This document shows, in pieces, positions 7,173 through 15,535 of a DNA stretch of 64,000 nucleotides (position 1 is its first letter; each line of letters begins with the position of its first letter). Location of the stretch: the NCBI GenBank assembly GCA_038523925.1, contig JBCBIY010000008.1, positions 62,001 to 126,000 on the forward strand, given 5' to 3'. A model generated the notes under the pieces. It ran no database searches, was not told where the DNA came from, and was given only the letters and a program-made list of their open reading frames with translations. The DNA comes from JBCBWG01 sp038523925 (GTDB lineage: Bacteria > Pseudomonadota > Alphaproteobacteria > Rhizobiales > Hyphomicrobiaceae). Made by a program: the position numbers and the translations under genes.

Positions 7173-8593
7173 CCGAGATCACCGACGCGCCCGCGACCGA
7201 GTTTGATGAAGCCTCGGCGCTCGAAATGGCGCTTGCCATCCGCACGAAGAAAGTCACGAGCGAAGCGCTGACCCGATCGGCGCTCGCCCGTCTCCGGCCG
7301 GTCCACGACGCGTGTAACGCCGTCATCGCGTTTGAAGATGACGAGGCGCTCGCAGGCGCCGAGGCGGCGGATAAAGCCGTCGCGCAGGGCGGCGATCTCG
7401 GCCCCCTGCACGGCGTGCCGCTCGCACACAAAGACATGTTCGGCCGCGCCGGCAAACGGGCCACGTGGGGCGCGAACATTCACCCCGACACGCCCGCCGA
7501 AGCCGACGCCACTGTGATCGCGCGCCTGAAGGCGGCCGGCGCGCTGCAGATTGCAGCGCTGCACATGACCGAGTTCGCGTTCGGCCCGACCGGCCACAAC
7601 TACATCATCGGCCATGCCCGCAACCCGCATGACCGCGCGCTGATCACCGGCGGGTCGTCCTCGGGCTCAGCAATCTCCGTCGCGACCGGCGTCATCCCAA
7701 CCGCGTTCGGCTCCGACACCGGCGGCTCGCTCCGCCTGCCGGCGGCCGCCTGCGGGATCAAGTCGTTGAAGCCGACGTGGTCGCGTGTGTCACTTGCAGG
7801 TGCGATGCCGCTATCCGGGCTGCACGATTGCATCGGGCCGCTCGCCCGCCATGCCGATGACCTCGCGCTCGTCATGAGCCTGATCGCAGGCCCCGATCCG
7901 CGCGACGGCCGCGCAGCCGACGTGCCCGTGCCTGACTTCCTCGGCGCGCTTGAGAAGAGCCCGGCAGGCTTCAAGATCGGCATCGATGATGCGGTGAACG
8001 GCCAGTCGCAGGCAGGCGTACTCGCCCGGCTCGAAAGTGCACGCGGTGTGCTCCGCGACATGGGATGCAGCGAGCATGCCGTCACGTTTCCGGACTGGCC
8101 GACACTGGAGGCGCTGGGCCAGCTCTTGCTCCTGCCCGACGTCGCAGCCGGCCACGCAGCCTTCATGCGGAACCGCGCTGACGATTACGGGCCGCAGGTC
8201 CGCGCGCGCATCGAGGTCGGTCACTTCATCTCCGCCGTCGACCACAACACCGCGCTCCGCGCCCGCGGATTCATGCTGCAGAAGGTGCTCGACGAAACAT
8301 TTGGCGCGTGTGACGCGATCCTTCTGCCGGTGTTCCCAGACCCCGTGCCGACGATCGCCGAACTCGACGTGGCAGACTCACAATCGCTGCTGCCCGCGCT
8401 TGCCCGCATCACGCTCTACACGCGGGCGATCAACTACCTGGGCCTGCCGTCGGTCACACTGCCTTACGCGCGCGCAGGCGACGACAAACCCAATGGCTTC
8501 CAACTGGTCGGCCGGCCGTTTCGCGAGGACCAACTGATCACGTTCGCCAAAGCCTATGAAGCCGCCGTCCCACCGGACGTGGCGCGCGTGTAA
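7169..8593 (+). CDS. Amidase-signature family hydrolase
   Basis: A 474-residue amidase-signature enzyme with the full Ser-cisSer-Lys triad: K88 in LAHKDMFG, S163 in TGGSSSGSA and S187 in GSDTGGSLR. Spacing between the three (75 and 24 residues) is that of the family. It hydrolyses an amide, imide or ureide bond; the substrate is not evident. The lone small partner gene upstream suggests an AtzE-like or GatA-like two-subunit arrangement. It is not the tRNA amidotransferase on present evidence, since gatB is absent. It runs toward livF and is separated from it by a hairpin. Confidence 0.9.
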   Translation: MTEITDAPATEFDEASALEMALAIRTKKVTSEALTRSALARLRPVHDACNAVIAFEDDEALAGAEAADKAVAQGGDLGPLHGVPLAHKDMFGRAGKRATWGANIHPDTPAEADATVIARLKAAGALQIAALHMTEFAFGPTGHNYIIGHARNPHDRALITGGSSSGSAISVATGVIPTAFGSDTGGSLRLPAAACGIKSLKPTWSRVSLAGAMPLSGLHDCIGPLARHADDLALVMSLIAGPDPRDGRAADVPVPDFLGALEKSPAGFKIGIDDAVNGQSQAGVLARLESARGVLRDMGCSEHAVTFPDWPTLEALGQLLLLPDVAAGHAAFMRNRADDYGPQVRARIEVGHFISAVDHNTALRARGFMLQKVLDETFGACDAILLPVFPDPVPTIAELDVADSQSLLPALARITLYTRAINYLGLPSVTLPYARAGDDKPNGFQLVGRPFREDQLITFAKAYEAAVPPDVARV

Positions 8594-8637
8594 CGGGGCG
8601 ACGTCACGAGCTGGTGCAACGGGACACGCGTCTGCGA

Positions 8638-8667
8638 TCCGGGTTCGGCGGCATCGCCCAACCCGGA
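8638..8667. terminator. Hairpin between convergent genes
   Basis: The perfect 8-bp stem TCCGGGTT / AACCCGGA with a 14-nt loop lies between the ends of the amidase and livF. A bidirectional terminator is plausible, though no T tract is seen. Confidence 0.35.
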
Positions 8668-8729
8668 GGATGCAGCGTCAGATCATCAGGCTGATCAGGC
8701 CAGGTGAGCCAACGTGCACGAGCGCTGGT

Positions 8730-9668
8730 CTAGCCGCCGAGGAAGAGGCGGCCGACGTCGGGGTTGGCGAGGAGATCTTTGCCGGGGCCGGCAATCGCGA
8801 TTTCGCCTGAGACGAGCACGTAGCCAATGTCGGCGAACTCGAGGCCCTTCTTCGCGTTCTGCTCGACCATCACGATCGTCTTCCCTTCGACGTGCTGCAG
8901 GTCATGCAGGATCTCGAACACCATATCGATAAAGCGCGGCTCCAGGCCGATTGACGGCTCGTCGACAAGTAGGATTTCCGGGTTCATGACGAGTGCGCGC
9001 GAGATTTCGAGCAGCCGACGCTCGCCGCCTGACAGAACTTTTGCGAGATGGCGGCGGCGGGCTGCAAGCCGCGGATACTTGTCGAAGATCTCTTCGGCTG
9101 CCTGGCGCGCTTCTGCCGGCTTGTCCTTCAAGAAACCGCCCATCCAGAGGTTCTCTTCAACCGTCATGCCGGGGAAGACGGACTTGTCCTGCAGGATGTA
9201 GGCGATACCGGCCTGGCTCAGTTTCTCATTCGGCGAGAGCTTCGTGACGTCTTTCTTCTCGCCTTGCGGGCCGATCTCGATGCTGCCCGAGAAGATGTTG
9301 TTGAAGCCGAAGATGGCGTGCAGCACGGTCGATTTGCCAGCACCATTCGGGCCGATCAGGCAGAGCGATTGCTTCCGGCCAACGCGCAGGTTGATGTCGT
9401 GCAGGATCTCCATCTGCCCGTAGCCGGCGCGCAGATTGTTGATCTGCAGGTAGGGCTCGCCTGGCACAAGCGCGTCGAGCTGATCGACAGTAACGGTCTC
9501 AGCAATCGCCGAGACCTGCCGCGTGACTTCGTCGACCGAAATGACGGTGTCGACTGCGCCCATGTGATAGCCGGCCGCCTTCGACTTTTCCGCGTCCTTG
9601 CCCGGGTCCGGTCGTCCGGTCGCCGCGCCATCGGGCAGAGCCGCGCTGGCGGTGTCGTTGTCACTCAT
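8730..9668 (-). CDS. livF: Branched-chain amino acid-type ABC importer ATPase LivF, with long N-terminal extension
   Basis: A 312-residue ABC ATPase. The LivF core starts at about residue 73 (YLQINNLRAGYGQMEILHD). It has Walker A GPNGAGKST, a Q-loop in AYILQDKS, the signature LSGGERR, and Walker B ILLVDEPS followed by IGLEP. Usual LivF proteins are about 235 residues. This one has about 72 extra N-terminal residues, polar at first and then with a helix-prone segment (VDEVTRQVSAIAETVTVDQL). AGGGA upstream supports the long start. It is the last gene of the leftward importer operon, 2 bp after the VOC gene. Confidence 0.88.
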   Translation of the reverse strand: MSDNDTASAALPDGAATGRPDPGKDAEKSKAAGYHMGAVDTVISVDEVTRQVSAIAETVTVDQLDALVPGEPYLQINNLRAGYGQMEILHDINLRVGRKQSLCLIGPNGAGKSTVLHAIFGFNNIFSGSIEIGPQGEKKDVTKLSPNEKLSQAGIAYILQDKSVFPGMTVEENLWMGGFLKDKPAEARQAAEEIFDKYPRLAARRRHLAKVLSGGERRLLEISRALVMNPEILLVDEPSIGLEPRFIDMVFEILHDLQHVEGKTIVMVEQNAKKGLEFADIGYVLVSGEIAIAGPGKDLLANPDVGRLFLGG

Positions 9669-9670
9669 TG

Positions 9671-10069
9671 CTAGTCCCTGGATTGCTGTTGGGTGGCGAC
9701 GAACCAGCTATTGCCCCAGGCATCGGCGAAGCCGCCGCGGAGGTCTGGATCGTCTTTTTGTTCGGGCGGATGGATGGAGACGGCGCCATGGGCGAGTGCT
9801 CGCTCATACACGGCGGCTGCATCAGGCACGTACACATGCACCATGTTGGAGACCTGCTCGAAGTCGTCTGACGCCGGCCGGCCGATCATGATGACGACGT
9901 CATCGAATTGGACTTCAACATGCTTCGGCTGACCGTTGTCGTGATTGAAGCGGCGCGTCTGCTGCCCGCCGAAGACCGTCTCGAGAAACGTGATCATCGC
10001 GTCAGCATCGCGCGGGACAAAGTACGGCGATGCGCTTGGATATCCGTCGGGCTTGAAAGGCGTCGGCAT
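9671..10069 (-). CDS. VOC-fold (glyoxalase/PhnB-like) protein inside the liv operon
   Basis: A 132-residue vicinal-oxygen-chelate protein with the typical paired beta-alpha-beta-beta-beta units. It starts near SASPYFVPRDADAMITFLETVFG, continues with VEVQFDDVVIMIGRP, and ends in DAWGNSWFVA, the PhnB-like ending (D.WGN.W). It lies between livG and livF, with 18-bp and 2-bp gaps, so it is surely co-transcribed with the importer. No classical glyoxalase I metal set is complete, so enzymatic activity is uncertain. It might act on the imported compound or sense it. Confidence 0.8.
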   Translation of the reverse strand: MPTPFKPDGYPSASPYFVPRDADAMITFLETVFGGQQTRRFNHDNGQPKHVEVQFDDVVIMIGRPASDDFEQVSNMVHVYVPDAAAVYERALAHGAVSIHPPEQKDDPDLRGGFADAWGNSWFVATQQQSRD

Positions 10070-10087
10070 GCGGCAGTCCTTCCCTGT

Positions 10088-10831
10088 TCAGTGAGCTCCA
10101 AGGTAGGCGTCGATAACGCGTTGGTCGTTCTGGATTTCGTCCGGCGTCCCTTCGGCGAGCAACTGGCCGTGCGCGAGGCAGTAGATGTCGGAGGCCATGT
10201 TCATGATCACGCGCATGTTGTGCTCGATGACGAGCAGCGTGATGCCGAATTCGGTGTTCGCGCGCTTTAGGCGATCGATGAGGCCGTTGATCAGCGTCGG
10301 GTTGATGCCGGCGGTTGGCTCATCAAGCAGCAGGACGCGCGGCTCGTTCATAAGCGCCATTGCAAACTCGAGCAGCTTCTGCTGGCCGAACGATAGCGAA
10401 CCGGACCTGAGGTAGCGCTTTTCATAGAGGCCGACGAAATCGAGCAGGCGCTCGGCCTTCTCCTGGTCCGACTCGGTGTTCGTCTGGAACATGTCGATCG
10501 TGCGCATCTTCCGGTGCGGGATCGAAATCAGCATGTTCTCGACGCAATTCATCGCGCCGTAGATGCGGGTCTGCTGGAACGTGCGCAGAAGCCCGAGCCG
10601 CGCAATTTCCGGCACGCGCTTCTTGGAGATCTCATCGCCTTCAAAGCGGATGGAGCCGGCATCGATCGGGTGATAGCCAACGATCGAGTTAAACAGCGTC
10701 GTCTTACCCGATCCGTTCGGGCCGATGAGGCCGGTGATGCCGCCCTCTTTCACGCGGATCGAAATGTCTTTGTTGGCGACGACGCCGCCGAACGTTTTCG
10801 TGACGGTATCGACTTCGATGATGTTGTTCAT
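10088..10831 (-). CDS. livG: Branched-chain amino acid-type ABC importer ATPase LivG
   Basis: A 247-residue ATPase with Walker A GPNGSGKTT, a Q-loop in RTFQQTRIY, the signature motif in the variant LSFGQQKLLE, and Walker B VLLLDEPTAGINP. The C-terminal ending (LAEGTPDEIQNDQRVIDAYLG) is that of LivG proteins. The signature departs from LSGGQ (SFGQQ), which is a normal LivG form. Its ATG overlaps the livM stop codon (ATGA), giving translational coupling. It pairs with LivF to power the LivHM permease. Confidence 0.92.
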   Translation of the reverse strand: MNNIIEVDTVTKTFGGVVANKDISIRVKEGGITGLIGPNGSGKTTLFNSIVGYHPIDAGSIRFEGDEISKKRVPEIARLGLLRTFQQTRIYGAMNCVENMLISIPHRKMRTIDMFQTNTESDQEKAERLLDFVGLYEKRYLRSGSLSFGQQKLLEFAMALMNEPRVLLLDEPTAGINPTLINGLIDRLKRANTEFGITLLVIEHNMRVIMNMASDIYCLAHGQLLAEGTPDEIQNDQRVIDAYLGAH

Positions 10832-11883
10832 TCGGCCGGCTCCGGCATTGGCTGGCCGCCGCGCGGCGCTTCGTCTTTCTTATCGACGCGGACGCCGAAC
10901 CACGCGGGCCTGACTGTCCGGAGCCAGCCCATGATGCCATCCTGGAAGTAGACGACGGTGACGACGATAAGCGCGCCGAGCGCAACCCACTGCCAGCCGA
11001 GGAAGTATGTCCAGGTCACTTCTTTCAGGACGTGGAACAGGATGGCGCCGATGACCGGCCCCCAGAGCGTGCCCTTGCCGCCGAGGAGGACCGCGACGAC
11101 CATGAAGATGCCGAGGTTGATCGTCTGGTAGGCCGTCTCGAGCGGCTCAAACGAGATGAGCTGGAACGCTGAGATGCCGCCTGCGATGCCGACGAAGAAT
11201 GCGGCGATCGACCACGTGATGAGCTTGTAGCGCAGCGTATGGAGGCCCATCGCCTCCGCCTTTTCTTCGTCGTCGCGGATCGCGTTGATCGCGGCGCCAA
11301 ATCGCGTCTTGTAGAGCCACGAGAGGAAGAAGATCAGCGCGACGCCGAGGCCTGCGAACAGGAAGTAGAAGAAGATCTTCGAGGTATCGAGATCGCCTGG
11401 ATAAACCGGCAGGACGATGCCCTGGCCGCCGCCGACCCAATCCCAGTTCGAAACGAGCTCGCCTGCTGCGATCGCGACGCCGAGCGTGCCGATCGCGAAG
11501 TAAGGCCCGCGCAGGCCGAACGTAATGTAGCCGATCACCAGCGCGCTCAGCGCACAAAACACGCCGGCTGCCAGCGACCCAACAAGCATGCCCGTAAAGT
11601 ACTGCGTCTCGGTGAAGTTTCGAATGCCGCCGCCGGCTGCACTCGTGTACTCGCCGACATCATAGACCATGCCAATCGCGACGACCGCCGCGACGTACAT
11701 GCCGGTCCCGTAAAAGAAGATGTTGCCGAGCGAGTTGTAGCCCATTTGACCGCCGGTCATGTCCCACGTGAGCGCGACGATGATCAGCAGCCAAAGCGCT
11801 GCAAGCGACGTCCCGAAGTTGGGAAACAGAAACGGGGCCGCGACGGTAAGCGCGAGCAGCGCAAGGTAGATGACATACCGCAT
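10828..11883 (-). CDS. livM: Branched-chain amino acid-type ABC importer permease LivM
   Basis: A 351-residue integral membrane protein starting MRYVIYLALLALTVAAP, with about nine hydrophobic segments. It has the LivM landmark LRGPYFAIGTLGVA and the cytoplasmic EAA-like loop around TRFGAAINAIRDDEEKAEAMGL that contacts the ATPases. The C-terminus is polar (DKKDEAPRGG). It starts 12 bp after livH and overlaps livG by 4 bp, so it is central in the operon. Confidence 0.93.
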   Translation of the reverse strand: MRYVIYLALLALTVAAPFLFPNFGTSLAALWLLIIVALTWDMTGGQMGYNSLGNIFFYGTGMYVAAVVAIGMVYDVGEYTSAAGGGIRNFTETQYFTGMLVGSLAAGVFCALSALVIGYITFGLRGPYFAIGTLGVAIAAGELVSNWDWVGGGQGIVLPVYPGDLDTSKIFFYFLFAGLGVALIFFLSWLYKTRFGAAINAIRDDEEKAEAMGLHTLRYKLITWSIAAFFVGIAGGISAFQLISFEPLETAYQTINLGIFMVVAVLLGGKGTLWGPVIGAILFHVLKEVTWTYFLGWQWVALGALIVVTVVYFQDGIMGWLRTVRPAWFGVRVDKKDEAPRGGQPMPEPAE

Positions 11884-11895
11884 ATCGTCGGGTCC

Positions 11896-12819
11896 TTAAG
11901 CCAGCACCTGGCGCTGACGCTGCTGTTGCATCAGGCGGAAGATGAGAACGATGAGAAGCAACAACACCGCGATCGCCTGCTGGTAGCCGATGCCGAAGAT
12001 GTGGCCGCCGTACTGCTCAAGCGCGCCGATGCCGAGACCGGCTGCGATGACGCCTGGAAGGTTGCCGAGGCCGGCGGCCGTCACAACGACGAAGGCACGA
12101 ACGGAGTAGGCGATGCCGTAGAAGGGCTGGATCTCCCAGACGAGGACGATCAGAGCGCCGGCGGCACCGCAGATCGCAGCGTTTAGAGAGAACGTGAAGG
12201 CGTAGACCTTCTCGGTGTCGATGCCCATGACGCGGGCAGCGCGGGCATCTTGCGCGGTCGCGCGGATTGCCTGGCCCATGCGGCTCGACTTCATGAAGAT
12301 GATGACCGCGGCTGCGAGCAGGGCTGCGAGGATTACCGCGATCAGCTTCGCGACAGGAATGTTCACGATGCCATCGAAGAACGTGAAGGAGCTGTAGTCG
12401 AGGCGAAGGCTCTGTGTGTCAGAGCCGAACATCAGGTTCATGCCCTGCGCGAAGATGATGCCGATGCCGAACGTCGCCAGCAGCGACGTGAACAGGTCGC
12501 GCTCAATGACGCGGTTGATGACGAGCTTGTAGACGACCCAGCCGATGCCCCAGAGCGCGATGAAGGAGATCGGCACGCCCATCAGCGGGTGCATGCCGTA
12601 GTCGCCAAAGGTCTTGACCAGGAACCACGAGATGTAGCCGCCGAGAATGACGAAGTCGCCCTGCGCCAGGTTCTTGACGTTCATAACGCCCCAGACGAGC
12701 GCGAGCCCATAAGCGGCGAGCACGAAGATCGCGCCAATCATCAGGCCCTGGACTAGGATCTCGATATTCGCGACCGGGTAGTCGATCAGCAGCTGAATGT
12801 TGCCGAGGATTTGATCCAT
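11896..12819 (-). CDS. livH: Branched-chain amino acid-type ABC importer permease LivH
   Basis: A 307-residue membrane protein with eight or so hydrophobic segments. Family landmarks are GLALVWGVMNVKNLAQGDFVILGGY near the N-terminus and the coupling loop SRMGQAIRATAQDARAARVMGI. The sequence ends in basic and Gln-rich residues (MQQQRQRQ). It is the first permease gene, separated from livK by 123 bp that contain a strong hairpin, so its expression is probably lower than that of the binding protein. Confidence 0.93.
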   Translation of the reverse strand: MDQILGNIQLLIDYPVANIEILVQGLMIGAIFVLAAYGLALVWGVMNVKNLAQGDFVILGGYISWFLVKTFGDYGMHPLMGVPISFIALWGIGWVVYKLVINRVIERDLFTSLLATFGIGIIFAQGMNLMFGSDTQSLRLDYSSFTFFDGIVNIPVAKLIAVILAALLAAAVIIFMKSSRMGQAIRATAQDARAARVMGIDTEKVYAFTFSLNAAICGAAGALIVLVWEIQPFYGIAYSVRAFVVVTAAGLGNLPGVIAAGLGIGALEQYGGHIFGIGYQQAIAVLLLLIVLIFRLMQQQRQRQVLA

Positions 12820-12898
12820 CGGTGGCAGTCCCTTCGTCGTCCCCTCGAGCCGCTAGGCTCGCGATGGCTTTAGTGCCACCTGTTCTTCATACAAGCGA

Positions 12899-12925
12899 AA
12901 GAGCCGGGCACTTGGCCCGGCTCTT
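12899..12925 (-). terminator. livK-livH intercistronic hairpin (partial terminator)
   Basis: A perfect 11-bp stem, AAGAGCCGGGC with GCCCGGCTCTT, has a 5-nt loop and lies 17 bp after the livK stop codon. In the direction of livK transcription it is followed by only a short T-containing run. It may trim or partly end the message so that livK is made in excess over the permease genes. Confidence 0.65.
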
Positions 12926-12942
12926 CTGTCATCGTCAGTCAG

Positions 12943-14172
12943 CTACTCGCGCGGGTAGCTGAGCGGGTGCGACGCGAATTTCGACGGCGCAACCACGTTG
13001 TACTCGCCGCCCTGGATCTGGCGGAGCACCATCGGCTTTGCGATGTTGTTGCCAGCGTCAGAGAAGCGAATCTGACCGTAGAACGTCGCAAGGTCTGTCG
13101 CGGCAATGGCGTCGCGCAGCTTGTCCTTATCGAGCGATCCAGCGCGCTCAAATGCGTCCTTGAAGACGTAGACGGCAGCGGTTGCCTGAGCAGTCTGGTA
13201 CGGGACTTTCTTGTCCTTGTACTCAGGGTAGGCGTCCTTGAACTCTTTCTCGTAGTTCGCAGCCGTACCGAAGATCGGGTCCTCGTAGGAGAGCGTTTCC
13301 GCCCACTGCGTCGAGCAGAGTACGCCTTCAGCAGCCTTCGGGAACTTGCCCGTCACGTCAGCCGCTTCACAGTGCGTGATCGCGATCATCGGGACTTTCA
13401 CGTTCATCTCGCCGATCTGGCGGACGGCCGTGGCAGCACCCTTCGAGTGGCCAGAGACGATCAGAACGTCAGGCTTCACGAGCTTGGCCTTCGTGAGGAT
13501 CGAGCTCATGTCCGACAAGTCACGCGGCAGCTTTTCGTCAACGACGACCTTCATGCCGAGCTTCTTGGCGTCTTCCAGAACGCCCGCACGGATGTCGAGC
13601 GAGAACGGGTCGTTCTCGACGGCGACAGCAACCTTCACGTCTGATGGCTTCTTGCCGGCTTTCTCAGCCTGCTCGGCTGCCAACGTGATGGCGGATGCGA
13701 GATACTGCTCGGAGGTTGAAAGCACCGCGAAGAGGTACTTGTAGCCCTTGTTGAAGAGCGAGCGCGATGCGCCCTCAGCTTCGACCATCGGGATCTTGTA
13801 CTTCTCCGTGACCGGGGCGATTGCCTTGGTCAGGCTCGAAGAATACGGGCCCAGCATGTACTGGATTTTGTCCTGGTTGATGAGGCGCTCGGCGAGCGTC
13901 GCGCCGCGGTCACCTTTGGACTCATCGTCGTAGTACGTGACTTTGAAGTTGTAGCACTTGTCGCCGATCTTCACGCCACCGTTTTCGTCGATCTTCTTGA
14001 TCGCGAACTCGTAGCCGTTCTTGGCGTGAATGCCGTTGGTCGCATACTTGCCGGTCAGCGAAATCGCGGACCCAAGCCTCAGTTCTTCGCACTCGGCAGC
14101 GACTGCTGCTGAGGCACCTGCGACGAGGAAGGCAGCGGATGCGGCTGTCGCCGCAATCGCAAACTTCTTCAT
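12943..14172 (-). CDS. livK: Periplasmic substrate-binding protein of the Liv-type importer
   Basis: A 409-residue type I periplasmic binding protein. A clear signal peptide (MKKFAIAATAASAAFLVAGASA, cleavage near AVAA-ECEE) precedes a mature part with LRLGSAISLTGKYA, the opening strand of Leu/Ile/Val-binding proteins, then QYMLGPYSSSLTKAIAPV and PDVLIVSGHSKGAATAVRQI. AGAAGGGAG lies 6 nt before the ATG. Ligands of this family include branched-chain amino acids, short amides, urea and aromatic acids. The nearby amidase allows an amide ligand, but the sequence alone does not define it. Confidence 0.9.
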   Translation of the reverse strand: MKKFAIAATAASAAFLVAGASAAVAAECEELRLGSAISLTGKYATNGIHAKNGYEFAIKKIDENGGVKIGDKCYNFKVTYYDDESKGDRGATLAERLINQDKIQYMLGPYSSSLTKAIAPVTEKYKIPMVEAEGASRSLFNKGYKYLFAVLSTSEQYLASAITLAAEQAEKAGKKPSDVKVAVAVENDPFSLDIRAGVLEDAKKLGMKVVVDEKLPRDLSDMSSILTKAKLVKPDVLIVSGHSKGAATAVRQIGEMNVKVPMIAITHCEAADVTGKFPKAAEGVLCSTQWAETLSYEDPIFGTAANYEKEFKDAYPEYKDKKVPYQTAQATAAVYVFKDAFERAGSLDKDKLRDAIAATDLATFYGQIRFSDAGNNIAKPMVLRQIQGGEYNVVAPSKFASHPLSYPRE

Positions 14173-14449
14173 GAAAGTCTCCCTTCTGACTCCTCGACCG
14201 TTTGTTCGGTCTTCAGATCACAGCGAGTGCAACTGTGCACATGGCAGCCATGCACTGCGCGCGATCTGCCGAGAGTATCAGAGGGGACCCAGACGACAAG
14301 CGGCAATACGCGGGCATTGGGCGATGGTGGGAAAAGAAAGTGCAGGCGGCCGCCCATCATTGGCGCGGCGCGAACTCGCACGTTCAAGAATTTACGATTT
14401 AAGAATTTATTTCTCGCGAACCCGGTGCACGTGGGGGCCGGTTGGCGAG

Positions 14450-14527
14450 TGGTCGGAGCGGGGAGATTTGAACTCCCGACCCCTTGTCCCCCAGACAAGT
14501 GCGCTAACCAGACTGCGCCACGCTCCG
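14450..14527 (-). tRNA. tRNA-Pro, anticodon GGG, with encoded CCA
   Basis: Read on the minus strand, the acceptor stem CGGAGCG pairs with CGCTCCG, followed by A and an encoded CCA end. The D arm is GCGC...GCGC. The anticodon stem CTTGT/ACAAG encloses CTGGGGG, giving anticodon GGG (proline CCC codons). The T arm is GGGAG-TTCAAAT-CTCCC. All four stems pair perfectly. No integrase or duplicated 3' end is nearby. Confidence 0.97.
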
Positions 14528-14612
14528 AGCCGTTGACGTTTGCCCGAGCGACGCGGCGCGGTCAACTCAGCGCGGCGCGCAGCGCCGGGACGCGAGCCGC
14601 ATGCCGGGCCGG

Positions 14613-15110
14613 TTAGGCGCGGTCAGCGAGACCCGCCTTAAGCATGTCGCGACAGAGCTCAAGTTCCGCGATCGCGTGCTCGACGGCGTCGCGCATCATC
14701 GGCGGGGCCTGCGCCGCCTCGATCCGGCTCGCGAGCAGGTCCGGCGCGACGGCTGCTTTGCTGCGACCGGTTTTCAATTTCGCAGTCCGCCCGGCTGCGA
14801 TGTCGGCCTCGGCCTCAGCCCCGAGCGCCTTCACAGCATCGACGCCGCGGTCTTTGAAGATCTTTTGGACGCCCTTGATCTGAAATCCTTCAGCGTGAAG
14901 GAGCTGGCGGATGCCAAACAGCAGGCGGACGTCGTCGGGCCGGTAATAGCGCCGGCCACCGCCACGCTTCATCGGGCGAAGCTGCGGAAACTTCTGCTCC
15001 CAAAAGCGGAGGACGTGCTTTGGGACGTCAAGCGCCTCAGCCACCTCGCCAATGGCGCGAAAAGCACCGGCGCCTCTGCGATCAGATGAACCACGGCCGT
15101 CAGCCGCCAT
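14613..15110 (-). CDS. MerR-family regulator of the ihfA-linked type
   Basis: A 165-residue protein with an N-terminal MerR winged helix (about 17-85): FRAIGEVAEALDVPKHVLRFWEQKF, then GGGRRYYRPDDV and a helix ending in VQKIFKD. The C-terminal half lacks the metal-binding cysteines of classical MerR proteins and is Ala/Arg-rich. Its ATG overlaps the ihfA stop codon, and this order after ihfA is common in alphaproteobacteria. Its target genes are unknown. Confidence 0.9.
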   Translation of the reverse strand: MAADGRGSSDRRGAGAFRAIGEVAEALDVPKHVLRFWEQKFPQLRPMKRGGGRRYYRPDDVRLLFGIRQLLHAEGFQIKGVQKIFKDRGVDAVKALGAEAEADIAAGRTAKLKTGRSKAAVAPDLLASRIEAAQAPPMMRDAVEHAIAELELCRDMLKAGLADRA

Positions 15111-15430
15111 CAGGAGACAACCTTGTTGCGCGCGCGCATGCCGCTGTTAATGCGCTCTTTCATGATCGTCGATGGCCGGAACACCAACACGCGCCGCGGC
15201 GTGATCGGCACTTCCTCGCCGGTCTTTGGATTGCGGCCGACGCGCTCTGACTTTTCGCGGATGCCAAACGAGCCGAACGACGAGAGTTTCACGTTCTCGC
15301 CGTCTTCAAGCGCCTTGCTAACTTCGCCGAGGATCGTCTCAACAAGATCCTGCGATTCATTCCGGGGCAGGCCGACGCGCGCGACAACCGCGTCCGCCAG
15401 ATCAGCCCGGGTAAGTGTTTTGCCGCCCAT
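15110..15430 (-). CDS. ihfA: Integration host factor subunit alpha
   Basis: A 106-residue DNA-bending protein of the HU/IHF family. TLTRADLADAV opens the helical dimerisation region. KLSSFGSFGIREKSERVGRNP and TGEEVPITPRRVLVFRPS form the beta arm with the intercalating Pro. I took the ATG at 15430 because GGAGG lies just upstream; an earlier in-frame start adds eight unlikely residues. It lies downstream of fabH and overlaps the MerR gene. Confidence 0.94.
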   Translation of the reverse strand: MGGKTLTRADLADAVVARVGLPRNESQDLVETILGEVSKALEDGENVKLSSFGSFGIREKSERVGRNPKTGEEVPITPRRVLVFRPSTIMKERINSGMRARNKVVS

Positions 15431-15535
15431 ACGTCCGCCTCCGCTATGCCACAAACGCTAGCGGCAAGGCCTGACGTGGTCAACAAATTCGGCCGCAACC
15501 GGCTGATATCGATTGTTTTTTGTACGGACGTCGCG

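Noticed and set aside
11239..12186. A 315-codon plus-strand frame across livM and livH
   Set aside because: Antisense to two conserved permease genes.
14450..14527. tRNA-associated integration site of a genomic island
   Set aside because: No integrase, no repeated tRNA 3' end and conserved core genes on both sides.
14613..15110. Metal-responsive MerR regulator
   Set aside because: The C-terminal part lacks the metal-binding Cys residues, and the gene is in the ihfA-linked position typical of another MerR subgroup.
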